Positions 25,781 through 32,733 of a DNA stretch of 61,119 nt are shown here, one piece after another (the first letter of the stretch is position 1; each line of letters begins with the position of its first letter). The notes beneath the pieces were generated by a model. It did not search any database. It saw only the letters and a program-made list of their open reading frames with translations, and had not been told where the DNA came from. A program made the position numbers and the translations under genes. The DNA is from CAYVTD01 sp964577665 (GTDB taxonomy: Bacteria; Bacteroidota; Ignavibacteria; Kapaibacteriales; UBA2268): assembly GCA_964577665.1 (NCBI GenBank), contig CAZOBD010000007.1:1-61119 (forward strand). Direction: 5' to 3'.

Positions 25781-25865
25781 ATAAGAGAAGCATTCCATTT
25801 CAAAATATTGCAGAGGGGAAAAAGGAAAAAGCAGTGTGCCGGAGGGGGAACGCTGCTTTTTTTTA
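25781..25865. repeat. Type A array repeat, copy A10 (last of the family)
   Basis: GAAGCATTCCATTTCAAAAT and ATTGCAGAGGGG lead, then AAAGCAGTG / CGCTGCTTT with loop TGCCGGAGGGGGAA and a T-run. This copy could also act as an intrinsic terminator on either strand. Confidence 0.85.
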
Positions 25866-25877
25866 AAACACTACTTA

Positions 25878-26387
25878 TTATTTCTCAGCTTGTTTAACCA
25901 TTTCTTTGATGATTGCTTCACATTTTTTTCCTACAACTAATGCCTCAACAAACAAATCTGGATCATCCTCATCTTTCAAAAGTTTAGTTAACAAAGATTT
26001 TTCTTTGGGAGCTTGTGTTAACACCTCTTCATAATACTCATCTGTCTGTGAGTAAGTGACATTAACTATCTTTTTTTCAATTAATTTGCCGTCAGTAAAC
26101 ATGGAAGCTGTTCTCAATTCAAGAGTTAGATTAATTACACAAAAGCTCTCATCATAATTTTTTTCATATGCTTTAATCCAGAGAGAATAATCCTCACCAA
26201 CTTCAACTACTTTAGCCCATTTAGAAGACTTCAAATAAGATATGATTCCATTTTTAGCGGCAGTAATATCAATTTTATCTTCCATTTTGCTTTTAACATC
26301 AATCCTTGTTTTTGCATTTGCATTGTTTAAAAATAAACAGTTTAAAAGAAAAGCGCTTACAAAAAATATCATTACTTTTTTTAACAT
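25878..26387 (-). CDS. Secreted protein of unknown function
   Basis: 169 residues from the Met at 26387, which has GGAG six bases upstream. A signal peptide (VMIFFVSAFLLNCLFLNNANA) is followed by a mixed alpha/beta domain with KMEDKIDITAAKNGIISYLK and SLWIKAYEKNYDESFCVINL. No family is recognised. It is the first of four non-TA genes between the type A and type B parts of the array. Confidence 0.65.
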   Translation of the reverse strand: MLKKVMIFFVSAFLLNCLFLNNANAKTRIDVKSKMEDKIDITAAKNGIISYLKSSKWAKVVEVGEDYSLWIKAYEKNYDESFCVINLTLELRTASMFTDGKLIEKKIVNVTYSQTDEYYEEVLTQAPKEKSLLTKLLKDEDDPDLFVEALVVGKKCEAIIKEMVKQAEK

Positions 26388-26445
26388 AATAAACTCCATA
26401 AATAAATAAAAATATTTTATCAAATATCATTCAATACCGTTTTGT

Positions 26446-26820
26446 TTATCCTAATCTTGATGGTATCTCTGGTTTTAATTTCATTTCTAAAAATATCTCA
26501 AGTGCAGCTACCCAATGTAAGTCTTCACTATGCTTAATATTAAACAATAAAAGGATTGTTTCTGAATCATTTTCTAATTGTTTCATCCAACCAGCAGTGT
26601 TATCCTCTAAATGCTGTAAAGCTCTTTTTCTGGAATTGCTTAATGATCTGCCGATTCTAATAACTTGTTCGTTTTTTAAGAAAACATAAACACCTGGCAT
26701 GGCGGCTCCATTATTTTGATGAAGTGTTTCCTCATTAAGAGAGTACTCAATTATGTTGAATTTATCTTTAACAAATCCAAACTCGTCTTCAAATAAATTA
26801 ATAATATTTGATTTTTCCAT
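26446..26820 (-). CDS. GIY-YIG-like nuclease-fold protein
   Basis: 124 residues. MPGVYVFLKNEQVIRIGRSLSNSRKRALQHLEDN matches the GIY-YIG layout, shown in two parts: GVYVF as the GIY strand and RIGRS as the YIG strand, with the conserved Arg in KRA and a His. A Glu at ALEIFLE could be the metal ligand. Tyr of YIG is replaced by Arg, so activity is uncertain. Such stand-alone proteins are often linked to mobile DNA or defence. Confidence 0.6.
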   Translation of the reverse strand: MEKSNIINLFEDEFGFVKDKFNIIEYSLNEETLHQNNGAAMPGVYVFLKNEQVIRIGRSLSNSRKRALQHLEDNTAGWMKQLENDSETILLLFNIKHSEDLHWVAALEIFLEMKLKPEIPSRLG

Positions 26821-26836
26821 TTTTAACTCCTGATAT

Positions 26837-27064
26837 TTATTTTAGAATATAGCCACAACTAGGACATAATAAATTCACTCCACCTTTTTTAGGCTTCCAA
26901 AATAAATAAAGCAAACCTGCTGAACAACATATAGCAACAAAATGAAACCATAAAGGATATTTTCCTTTATCTGTTTCAACAAAATCCATTGCCCCTTTAA
27001 AACCACATTTTGGACATTTTCCTTCTTTTTTTGAGAAGTTTCTCATCGCAGCTTCTTTTGGCAT
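26837..27064 (-). CDS. Small membrane zinc-ribbon protein
   Basis: 75 residues. Two CxxC pairs, CPKCGF near the N-terminus and CPSCGY at the C-terminus, flank one hydrophobic segment (FHFVAICCSAGLLYLFW). It could bind one zinc across the membrane-side ends. It is unrecognised otherwise. Confidence 0.6.
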   Translation of the reverse strand: MPKEAAMRNFSKKEGKCPKCGFKGAMDFVETDKGKYPLWFHFVAICCSAGLLYLFWKPKKGGVNLLCPSCGYILK

Positions 27065-27112
27065 TTTTTACCTTTATTTTTGATGTAACAAAAGTTTATT
27101 TAAATATTTTTA

Positions 27113-27631
27113 TCAGGCATCAGCCCATATTTTTATTCCATGTCTTTTTCTTTCTTCCATTGAGTATTTCCTTATTTGTTCTGATAATTCATTACCGTTT
27201 TTTAAACCGTTAATTCTTAAAACTGGTGTCGCTCTGTCTGATGTATGTAGCATTAATTCACTAAAACCTAATATTCTCATTCCTATTGGCTTGTTAACAG
27301 AAATATCATCAATTCTATATAATTCTATAGTTTTCTGTGATTTTGAGATAATACCTGATTCAATTAGAATCCTTTGATTAGTAATCTTATAATTCGTTGT
27401 TTTGCTATTAATAGCATAGTAAATATAAGCTATTCCAATAGTTAGAAATATGAAAATTATTTGTTTGATATCATACACAATTGATGGGTTACCTTCAAAC
27501 AAATAACTTTCAACCAAAGATTTCTTTTTTGCATGAAATTCTTCAATATCTTCTCCACAAAATCTACATTTGATTGCAGAAGATTTAATAGTTTCTCCGC
27601 AGATTGGACATTGTTTGTTACTGTCTTCCAT
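27113..27631 (-). CDS. Zinc-ribbon and bacterial PH domain membrane protein
   Basis: 172 residues from the Met at 27631. An N-terminal zinc ribbon CPICGETIKSSAIKCRFCG (residues ~7-25) is followed by one hydrophobic segment (IKQIIFIFLTIGIAYIYYAI) and a bPH2 domain (NYKITNQRILIESGIISKSQ, IELYRIDDISV, MRILGFSELML). Proteins of this make-up are common and poorly characterised. It lies right before the full-length type B repeat. Confidence 0.75.
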   Translation of the reverse strand: MEDSNKQCPICGETIKSSAIKCRFCGEDIEEFHAKKKSLVESYLFEGNPSIVYDIKQIIFIFLTIGIAYIYYAINSKTTNYKITNQRILIESGIISKSQKTIELYRIDDISVNKPIGMRILGFSELMLHTSDRATPVLRINGLKNGNELSEQIRKYSMEERKRHGIKIWADA

Positions 27632-27670
27632 TTCGACTCCAAAAATTATTATAAAATAATCATAAAAAAA

Positions 27671-27826
27671 AGGGCATTTTCGCATTTATGCCCTAAATCG
27701 AGGTATCGCCAAACACCCTTGAACCAGACATAAAGGAAAACGCCCCAAGCGGGGCGTGCCTTTATCTGCATCCGGTTCACAAAAATTGGCGATTTTCGAT
27801 TTAGAACGCAGTAAGACAACGCTTAC
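27671..27826. repeat. Type B array repeat, full-length copy B0
   Basis: A hairpin AGGGCAT / ATGCCCT (27671-27694) is followed by a 112-bp imperfect palindrome (27693-27804). Matching arms, from outside in, are CTAAATCGA / TCGATTTAG, TCGCCAA / TTGGCGA, GAACC / GGTTC, AAAGG / CCTTT and CGCCCC / GGGGCG. After it comes the block AACGCAGTAAGACAACGCTTAC, conserved in all copies, which ends 12 bp from the stop codon of the next minus-strand gene. It looks like a cassette recombination site or other foldable element. Confidence 0.85.
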
Positions 27827-27838
27827 AAATATTTCAAA

Positions 27839-28015
27839 TTAAACAGACATTATCTGTTTTTCTTTCCTTTCAATCAGATATTTATATAAATCATTCTCTT
27901 TTATCATTTGATCGTGCAGTTTAATCAAACCTTTGAATGTTTCACCTGCTTCAATCCAGAGCTTTTCCTGAATTTCTAATTTAAGATTAACGCAGTCGAA
28001 TTTTTTAGTCTTCAT
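27839..28015 (-). CDS. Small partner protein of PIN toxin (antitoxin candidate)
   Basis: A 58-residue ORF, MKTKKFDCVNLKLEIQEKLW and onward, ending LIERKEKQIMSV. Its start overlaps the end of the PIN gene by 11 bp. It shares the feature FDCV...K.EKLW/F with the small gene at 29292-29459. Position and size point to an antitoxin. Confidence 0.65.
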   Translation of the reverse strand: MKTKKFDCVNLKLEIQEKLWIEAGETFKGLIKLHDQMIKENDLYKYLIERKEKQIMSV

Positions 28016-28469
28016 CTAAAATAACCTCCCTTGGTGATCTTATTTCAATTAATGAATAACCTTTTGTTAAATTGATACCATTGTACAGTCTTATTCTTCT
28101 TAAATTTACTATGTGTTTGAAATTCCAACTCACCAATACATCTGCCTTGTATATCGTTGCACATGCAATATGTAAGGCATCGTCAGAAAACTTCTGATTG
28201 ATTGCGTTGTTATTAATATAGCTTTCTGCTAATAAAATAACATCATCATTTTTGTTGATAATTTCCAAATTAACTACCGGGATTTCTTTGATCTTATTTT
28301 TTATTTTATTAGGGGCTTTTGATAATTCACCAATTAAGATATCAGATACAACCGCAATTCTATTTCCTACGACAAAATCCTCAAACAACTTGTTATACCA
28401 CTTTGAAAATTCTTCATCAAAGCACCCGCCTATTACAGATGTGTCAATATATATTCTTTGCTTTTGCAT
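28005..28469 (-). CDS. PIN-domain nuclease (VapC-like toxin)
   Basis: 154 residues. YIDTSVIGGCFDEEFSKW holds the first Asp. The middle has DILIGELSKAP with the Glu, and the C-terminus FSDDALHIACATIYKADVLVSWNFKHIVNL. It ends in EIRSPREVILDED. It is clearly paralogous to 29452-29913 (same CFDEEF opening and IRSP.EV ending). Confidence 0.88.
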   Translation of the reverse strand: MQKQRIYIDTSVIGGCFDEEFSKWYNKLFEDFVVGNRIAVVSDILIGELSKAPNKIKNKIKEIPVVNLEIINKNDDVILLAESYINNNAINQKFSDDALHIACATIYKADVLVSWNFKHIVNLRRIRLYNGINLTKGYSLIEIRSPREVILDED

Positions 28470-28610
28470 ATTATAAATTAATGAATAATTATTGATTAAA
28501 CAAGATAAATATTCACTATGTCAATATTTGTTTTATTATCTAATACAATTGAGTTACAAAGCGTGGAAAATGCCCGATTTCTTGTGCGTACCGTTCTACC
28601 GTTCTACTGT

Positions 28611-28660
28611 CACAAAAATTGGCGATTTTTCACTAAAGAACGCAGTAAGACAACGCTTAC
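28611..28660. repeat. Type B array repeat, copy B1
   Basis: The core TTGGCGATTTTTCACTAAAG and AACGCAGTAAGACAACGCTTAC are present. The left palindrome arm is not conserved. Confidence 0.85.
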
Positions 28661-28720
28661 AAGTATTTTTTTCTATTTAATTGCTGTTGTTATAACCTCT
28701 CGGTATTTATGATAAAAAAA

Positions 28721-28978
28721 TTAGTTCTTTCTATATGCATCTTTTCTATGAATTACATCATATACTTCAATAATAGATTCTTTATCGTTTATTTCGTAAA
28801 TTATCCGGTAAACTCCAACTCGAATTCTATAAACTTCAGAGTCAGCCAGTTTCAAACTTCCATTTGGTCTGGGGACTTCTGAAAGCTTTTTTAACTTACT
28901 ATATATTTTCAAATAATAATTCTTTGGAATTTTATCCAAATTCTTGCAAGCATTATTAGATAGCTTAACTTTATACAT
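28721..28978 (-). CDS. RelE/YafQ-family toxin
   Basis: 85 residues. MYKVKLSNNACKNLDKIPKN, RPNGSLKLADSEVYRIRVGVYRIIYEI and a final VIHRKDAYRKN show the RelE fold with the RVG.YRI.Y strand and the basic end HRKDAY. It overlaps its antitoxin by 8 bp. Confidence 0.9.
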   Translation of the reverse strand: MYKVKLSNNACKNLDKIPKNYYLKIYSKLKKLSEVPRPNGSLKLADSEVYRIRVGVYRIIYEINDKESIIEVYDVIHRKDAYRKN

Positions 28979-29165
28979 TTTCTAATTTCATTCTTTGATT
29001 ATGATATTCTTCCAAATCAATGAAATGGTCTGTCTCGGCTTTAGCTTGTTTATAAGCTTCTCTGTCCTCAAGCATCTCAATTAACTCTTGGAAATAATCA
29101 TCTTTTCTGTATTCTTCCCAAGTTTCTCTTGAGATTATTACTTCTTTGTCAGTGAATGTAATCAT
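28971..29165 (-). CDS. Antitoxin of RelE-family toxin
   Basis: 64 residues. ITFTDKEVIISRETWEEYRK resembles the Phd/YefM-like N-terminus. The first 25 residues are identical to those of the antitoxin at 32459-32662, and the DNA is near-identical for about 120 bp including the promoter region. The C-terminal halves differ. Confidence 0.8.
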   Translation of the reverse strand: MITFTDKEVIISRETWEEYRKDDYFQELIEMLEDREAYKQAKAETDHFIDLEEYHNQRMKLENV

Positions 29166-29237
29166 ATTTCACCTTCGATTGTTAGTAACAGAACTTAATA
29201 TATATAAAACTTTTAAAACTGCAAAAAATTTTTAATT

Positions 29238-29279
29238 TTGGCGATTTTTCACTAAAGAACGCAGTAAGACAACGCTTAC
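29238..29279. repeat. Type B array repeat, copy B2
   Basis: The core only, from TTGGCGATTTTTCACTAAAG to AACGCTTAC. Confidence 0.85.
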
Positions 29280-29291
29280 AAATATTTTAAA

Positions 29292-29459
29292 TTAGTTTAT
29301 TTTTCTATTCTTTTCCTTAAATGATTTCACATATTCGCTTTCTTCAATTTTCTTTCTTAATAATGCAAATAATTTATTAACATCGCGATCAGCTTCATCA
29401 AAGAATTTTTCTCTGACTTTTCTTTGGTAATCCACGCAATCAAAACTTTTTTCATTCAT
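29292..29459 (-). CDS. Small partner protein of PIN toxin (antitoxin candidate)
   Basis: A 55-residue ORF, MNEKSFDCVDYQRKVREKFF and onward, ending YVKSFKEKNRKIN. Its ATG overlaps the PIN stop codon region by 8 bp. It shares the FDCV.....REK[FL][WF] motif with 27839-28015. Confidence 0.65.
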   Translation of the reverse strand: MNEKSFDCVDYQRKVREKFFDEADRDVNKLFALLRKKIEESEYVKSFKEKNRKIN

Positions 29460-29913
29460 TATTAATCACCTCCTTCGGAGATCTGATTTCAACTTCTTTA
29501 TAACCATAAAATAAGTTCACTGAGTTATACTTTTTAATTCTTGTTAAATTAACAATATGTTTGAAATTCCAACTGACAAGAACATCCACTTTATTTATTG
29601 TTGAGTAAGCAATGTGCAAGGCATCTTCAGCACAGCTTGGTGAAATTGCCTTATGCTCTATATATTTTTGCGCTAAAAATTCAGCTTCAGAACTTACAGG
29701 CAGAATTTCAGTAAATGCTTCAAGAATATCAGACAATTTTTCTTTTACAAATAAAGGAGCATCTTCAACTTCTCTCAAAGTAACTTTTGAGACTGCAGCA
29801 ATTTTCTTTCCTGCCTTAAACTCCTCGAAAAGCAGATTAGACCACTCAGCAAACTCTTCATCGAAGCAGCCGCCTATGACGGAAGTATCAATATATACTC
29901 TAAGTTTCTTCAT
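29452..29913 (-). CDS. PIN-domain nuclease (VapC-like toxin)
   Basis: 153 residues. VYIDTSVIGGCFDEEFAEWS and CAEDALHIAYSTINKVDVLVSWNFKHIVNL give the PIN Asp residues. It is a paralogue of 28005-28469 located about 1 kb away with the same gene order, so the two units look like a diverged duplication. Confidence 0.88.
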   Translation of the reverse strand: MKKLRVYIDTSVIGGCFDEEFAEWSNLLFEEFKAGKKIAAVSKVTLREVEDAPLFVKEKLSDILEAFTEILPVSSEAEFLAQKYIEHKAISPSCAEDALHIAYSTINKVDVLVSWNFKHIVNLTRIKKYNSVNLFYGYKEVEIRSPKEVINNE

Positions 29914-30012
29914 ACAACAAATTATAAAAAAAACAAATAATATCCAAATCTTATAATTAGAGCTTTATTTGTTGCTAATCTTGTTTAACCAAACTTTAAG
30001 AAAAACTGAAAA

Positions 30013-30090
30013 CTGGGCGTGCCTTTATCTGCATCCGGTTCAGAAAAATTGGCGATTTTTCACTAAAGAACGCAGTAAGACAACGCTTAC
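30013..30090. repeat. Type B array repeat, copy B3
   Basis: GGGCGTGCCTTTATCTGCAT then CCGGTTCAGAAAAATTGGCG, followed by the core. It is half-length, with the right side of the palindrome only. Confidence 0.85.
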
Positions 30091-30115
30091 AAGTATTTTA
30101 AAAAATCAATTTTCT

Positions 30116-30340
30116 TTAAATAGAAACCTCCATTTCATAAGATTTAACTTTCGGTTTCGGAATCCTCGTCGAACTCATTTTCATTCCTTCAAGGTGGAAT
30201 TCAAGAGCATCTTTAATTAAAGCTCTTACTTCTTCCTCTGTTTCAGCAACAGCCACACAGCCCGGTAAATCCGGGATATATGCACCATAAGAATGATATC
30301 CTTTTTCAATAATAATAGTGTATTTCATTATTGTATTCAT
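30116..30340 (-). CDS. HicB-type antitoxin
   Basis: 74 residues (70 from Met5). YHSYGAYIPDLPGCVAVAET is the HicB hallmark, followed by a helix with EVRALIKDALEFHLEGM. It follows the hicA gene by 3 bp. Confidence 0.88.
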   Translation of the reverse strand: MNTIMKYTIIIEKGYHSYGAYIPDLPGCVAVAETEEEVRALIKDALEFHLEGMKMSSTRIPKPKVKSYEMEVSI

Positions 30341-30343
30341 TTA

Positions 30344-30529
30344 TTATCTTAGTTTAGCTTGTTTCAAAATACTGATAATTGTACCTTTTGGCATTTCGAC
30401 TGATAGTTTGCCAGCAATAGTAACTGTTCCTTTTTTAAGCGGATGATGAAATTGTCTATGACTTCCTCTGATTCTATCCATATACCATCCATCTGTTTCA
30501 ATAATTTCAATAATTTCTTTTACTTTCAT
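30344..30529 (-). CDS. HicA-type toxin
   Basis: 61 residues. KEIIEIIETDGWYMDRIRGS is followed by the catalytic His and HHPLKKGTVTIAGKLSVEMP, then a C-terminal helix. The order hicA-hicB is the classical one and differs from the three hicB-hicA pairs in the type A part. Confidence 0.9.
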   Translation of the reverse strand: MKVKEIIEIIETDGWYMDRIRGSHRQFHHPLKKGTVTIAGKLSVEMPKGTIISILKQAKLR

Positions 30530-30610
30530 TCAGCAATTTAATAAACATTATAAAATAAAAAAAATTTAATTTTTTAATAATTTTCTTTCTTACCGTTCAA
30601 CAGCTAAAAA

Positions 30611-30651
30611 TTGGCGATTTTCAATGATGAACGCAGTAAGACAACGCTTAC
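30611..30651. repeat. Type B array repeat, copy B4
   Basis: Core TTGGCGATTTTCAATGATGA then ACGCAGTAAGACAACGCTTAC (two pieces); the central loop differs from other copies. Confidence 0.8.
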
Positions 30652-30666
30652 GTGTATTTTATTCGC

Positions 30667-30846
30667 TTAGTTTACTACATAATTTTTCTTTTCAGTAAAT
30701 TGATTTTTTAAGTACTCATCTATTTTCTTTTGTCTGATTTTTAAATATTCAGCATAGCTGCTAACATCACTATTTAAAAATCTATTTCTTGCATTTTCTT
30801 TCATATCCCAAACTTCTTTGAGGGATTTATCAATCTTCGTTTTCAT
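30667..30846 (-). CDS. Small partner protein of PIN toxin (antitoxin candidate)
   Basis: A 59-residue ORF, MKTKIDKSLKEVWDMKENAR and onward, ending FTEKKNYVVN. It overlaps the PIN gene end by 17 bp, as in the homologous pair at 20355-21009. Confidence 0.65.
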   Translation of the reverse strand: MKTKIDKSLKEVWDMKENARNRFLNSDVSSYAEYLKIRQKKIDEYLKNQFTEKKNYVVN

Positions 30847-31318
30847 AGACTACCTCATAAGGATTAAGTAGTAATAATTGTTTTGAATAACCAATCTCAA
30901 GATTTACTGCATTAATTTTTCTTTGTTTTTTTACATTAGCTAAGTGTTTGAAATTCCAAGATAAGAGAATATCAAATTCGTAATAAGTAGCAAAAGCAAT
31001 ATGAACGGCATCTTCAAATTTTCTTTTGGGAATAATACCTCTATTTATATAGACATCAGCAATTTCAAGAATATTTTCATTAATTATATTATAATTATTT
31101 AACTTATATTGATGAATTGCCTGAAAAAGAATATTTTTCTTTTCTTCAAGCTTTGTATTATCTATTTCATCATAAACAATACTTGAAATATACACATCAA
31201 ATTTATCCAAATAATTTTCAAAAAAATCGACAGTAACTTCCTTCTTTTCCGGTGCATCGTCCGCAAAAAGAAAATTAATAACTGAAGTATCAAGATATAT
31301 TTTAAGTTTTTTATTCAT
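30830..31318 (-). CDS. PIN-domain nuclease (VapC-like toxin)
   Basis: 162 residues. KIYLDTSVINFLFADDAPEK and FEDAVHIAFATYYEFDILLS show the catalytic Asp residues. It is the close relative of the gene at 20524-21009, although that copy belongs to the part of the array with type A repeats. Confidence 0.88.
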   Translation of the reverse strand: MNKKLKIYLDTSVINFLFADDAPEKKEVTVDFFENYLDKFDVYISSIVYDEIDNTKLEEKKNILFQAIHQYKLNNYNIINENILEIADVYINRGIIPKRKFEDAVHIAFATYYEFDILLSWNFKHLANVKKQRKINAVNLEIGYSKQLLLLNPYEVVYENED

Positions 31319-31392
31319 TGAAGTAATATAATAAAAATATTTCTAATATTCTATCAATATTCTAAAAATATGTTTCAAAAGAATAGTGATTG

Positions 31393-31482
31393 AAAACGCG
31401 CCAAACGGGGCGTGCCTTTATCTGCATCCGGTTCACAAAAATTGGCGATTTTCGATTTAGAACGCAGTAAGACTACGCTTAC
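31393..31482. repeat. Type B array repeat, copy B5
   Basis: AAAACGCGCCAAACGGGGCG keeps the central hairpin of the long palindrome, followed by GTGCCTTTATCTGCATCCGG and the core (here GACTACGCTTAC). Confidence 0.85.
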
Positions 31483-31505
31483 AAATATTTTATTTCATTA
31501 AAAAT

Positions 31506-31787
31506 CTATTTATAAATATCACCTCTATAATCAATTTCATAAATCATTATTTCTTCATTTTTTCTATCTGCTTGAAAAACTATTCTTAATTTTCCAATTT
31601 TTATTCTGCTAAAGCCTTTCCATTTGCCTTCTAAATGTTTCACATTCAAATTATGATAATTAGAAAGATTAATTCCACTATAAAACTCATGCAATTCACT
31701 GACTTTAGACCTGATTTTCTTTTTGTCTTTCTCAGGGCATTTTTCAAGAAATTTAATTGCATTTTTATGAAATTTTATTATCATCAA
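31506..31787 (-). CDS. RelE-like toxin
   Basis: 93 residues. MIIKFHKNAIKFLEKCPEKD, NVKHLEGKWKGFSRIKIGKL and IVFQADRKNEEIMIYEIDYR show the RelE/YafQ fold (LKG..K..YR..VG.YRI.F in related form). The end is GDIYK. It overlaps its partner by 23 bp. Confidence 0.82.
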   Translation of the reverse strand: MMIIKFHKNAIKFLEKCPEKDKKKIRSKVSELHEFYSGINLSNYHNLNVKHLEGKWKGFSRIKIGKLRIVFQADRKNEEIMIYEIDYRGDIYK

Positions 31788-32004
31788 ATAGCCAATCCGT
31801 CATGTCTTCAAAGTCATCTTTCGAATATTTATCGGGACTGCCATAAAGATTTTCTATTTCTTCAATTTCAGCATCTGCTGCCTTTGGAAATATGGAATTA
31901 TAGAAATCAATTCTTTCTTCATTCATAACTTCAAGGATTACTTCTCTGAATATCTCTTTGAAGAACTCTCTTTGTTCTGTTGTACTCAGCATATCTTTTA
32001 TCAC
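31765..32004 (-). CDS. Antitoxin of RelE-like toxin
   Basis: 79 residues (75 from Met5). It is mostly helical and acidic (EFFKEIFREVILEVMNEERID, EEIENLYGSPDKYSKDDFED). No DNA-binding motif is recognised. Called an antitoxin from position. Confidence 0.65.
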   Translation of the reverse strand: MIKDMLSTTEQREFFKEIFREVILEVMNEERIDFYNSIFPKAADAEIEEIENLYGSPDKYSKDDFEDMTDWLFDDNKIS

Positions 32005-32100
32005 TAAATAATGTCAAACAAAAGCAATTCTAATATTTACTATTTCAAATATAGTTAATAAATTCTAATAAAACAATAAATGAAATAAACGAAACACTCC

Positions 32101-32168
32101 TTTATCTGCATCCGGTTCAGAAAAATTGGCGATTTTTCACTAAAGAACGCAAGTAAGACAACGCTTAC
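32101..32168. repeat. Type B array repeat, copy B6
   Basis: TTTATCTGCATCCGGTTCAG, then the core with one inserted A (CGCAAGTAAG). Confidence 0.8.
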
Positions 32169-32221
32169 AAATATTTTATTTCTATTTAATTACTGTTGTT
32201 TAAAAATCTCCATTAGTTTTT

Positions 32222-32487
32222 TTAATTCTTGATATATGCGTCTTTCCTGTCAGATATTTTTAAAATATTGACAATCTTATTAACATCATCCATTGTATAT
32301 AAAATTCTGTAATTACTCCATCGGATTCTATATCCTAATTCTGTTTTTAATTTTACACAACCTCTTGGCCTTGGAGTATCACTCAGCAAGTTAATAAGGC
32401 TTGCAATTTTGTCATATTGGTAATCATCAAGTTTCAACAAAAATTTCTTGCTTTAGAATCAATGAGTATTCTGTAGTTTTCTTTCAC
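32222..32487 (-). pseudogene. RelE-family toxin, probably inactivated by a 1-bp frameshift
   Basis: The uninterrupted 3' part (32222-32440) reads LKLDDYQYDKIASLINLLSD, RPRGCVKLKTELGYRIRWSN and ILKISDRKDAYIKN, a RelE toxin. Upstream, in the next frame, a GTG at 32487 starts V/MKENYRILIDSKAR, which is a normal RelE N-terminus (compare MYKVKLSNNACKNLDKI). The two join perfectly if one A is added in the A/T run near 32444. The gene therefore looks frameshifted, unless the shorter frame is started at a TTG codon. A sequencing or assembly error in this run is possible. Confidence 0.65.
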
Positions 32488-32662
32488 GTCTTTGCCTGTC
32501 AAATTCCTTAAAGTCAATCATTTCTTTACTGTTTTCAATAGCTTTTTCAAGTTCTACAGAATCCTCCAAAATATCTAAAACCTCCCGGAAGTAATCATCC
32601 TTTCTGTATTCTTCCCAAGTTTCTCTCGAGATTATTACTTCTTTGTCAGTGAATGTAATCAT
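32459..32662 (-). CDS. Antitoxin of RelE-family toxin
   Basis: 67 residues. The first 25 residues are identical to 28971-29165; the later part (LDILEDSVELEKAIENSKEM) differs. It appears intact, while the toxin partner is frameshifted. Confidence 0.8.
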   Translation of the reverse strand: MITFTDKEVIISRETWEEYRKDDYFREVLDILEDSVELEKAIENSKEMIDFKEFDRQRRERKLQNTH

Positions 32663-32733
32663 ATTTCACCTTCGATTGTTAGCAACAAAACTTAATATAC
32701 ATAAAACTTTATAATTTGCAAAAAAATTTTAAA

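Noticed and set aside
25781..25865. Type A repeat as an ordinary intrinsic terminator only
   Set aside because: Copy A10 could terminate on both strands, but several copies have lost one arm or the T-run while keeping the lead and loop, so termination does not explain the conservation.
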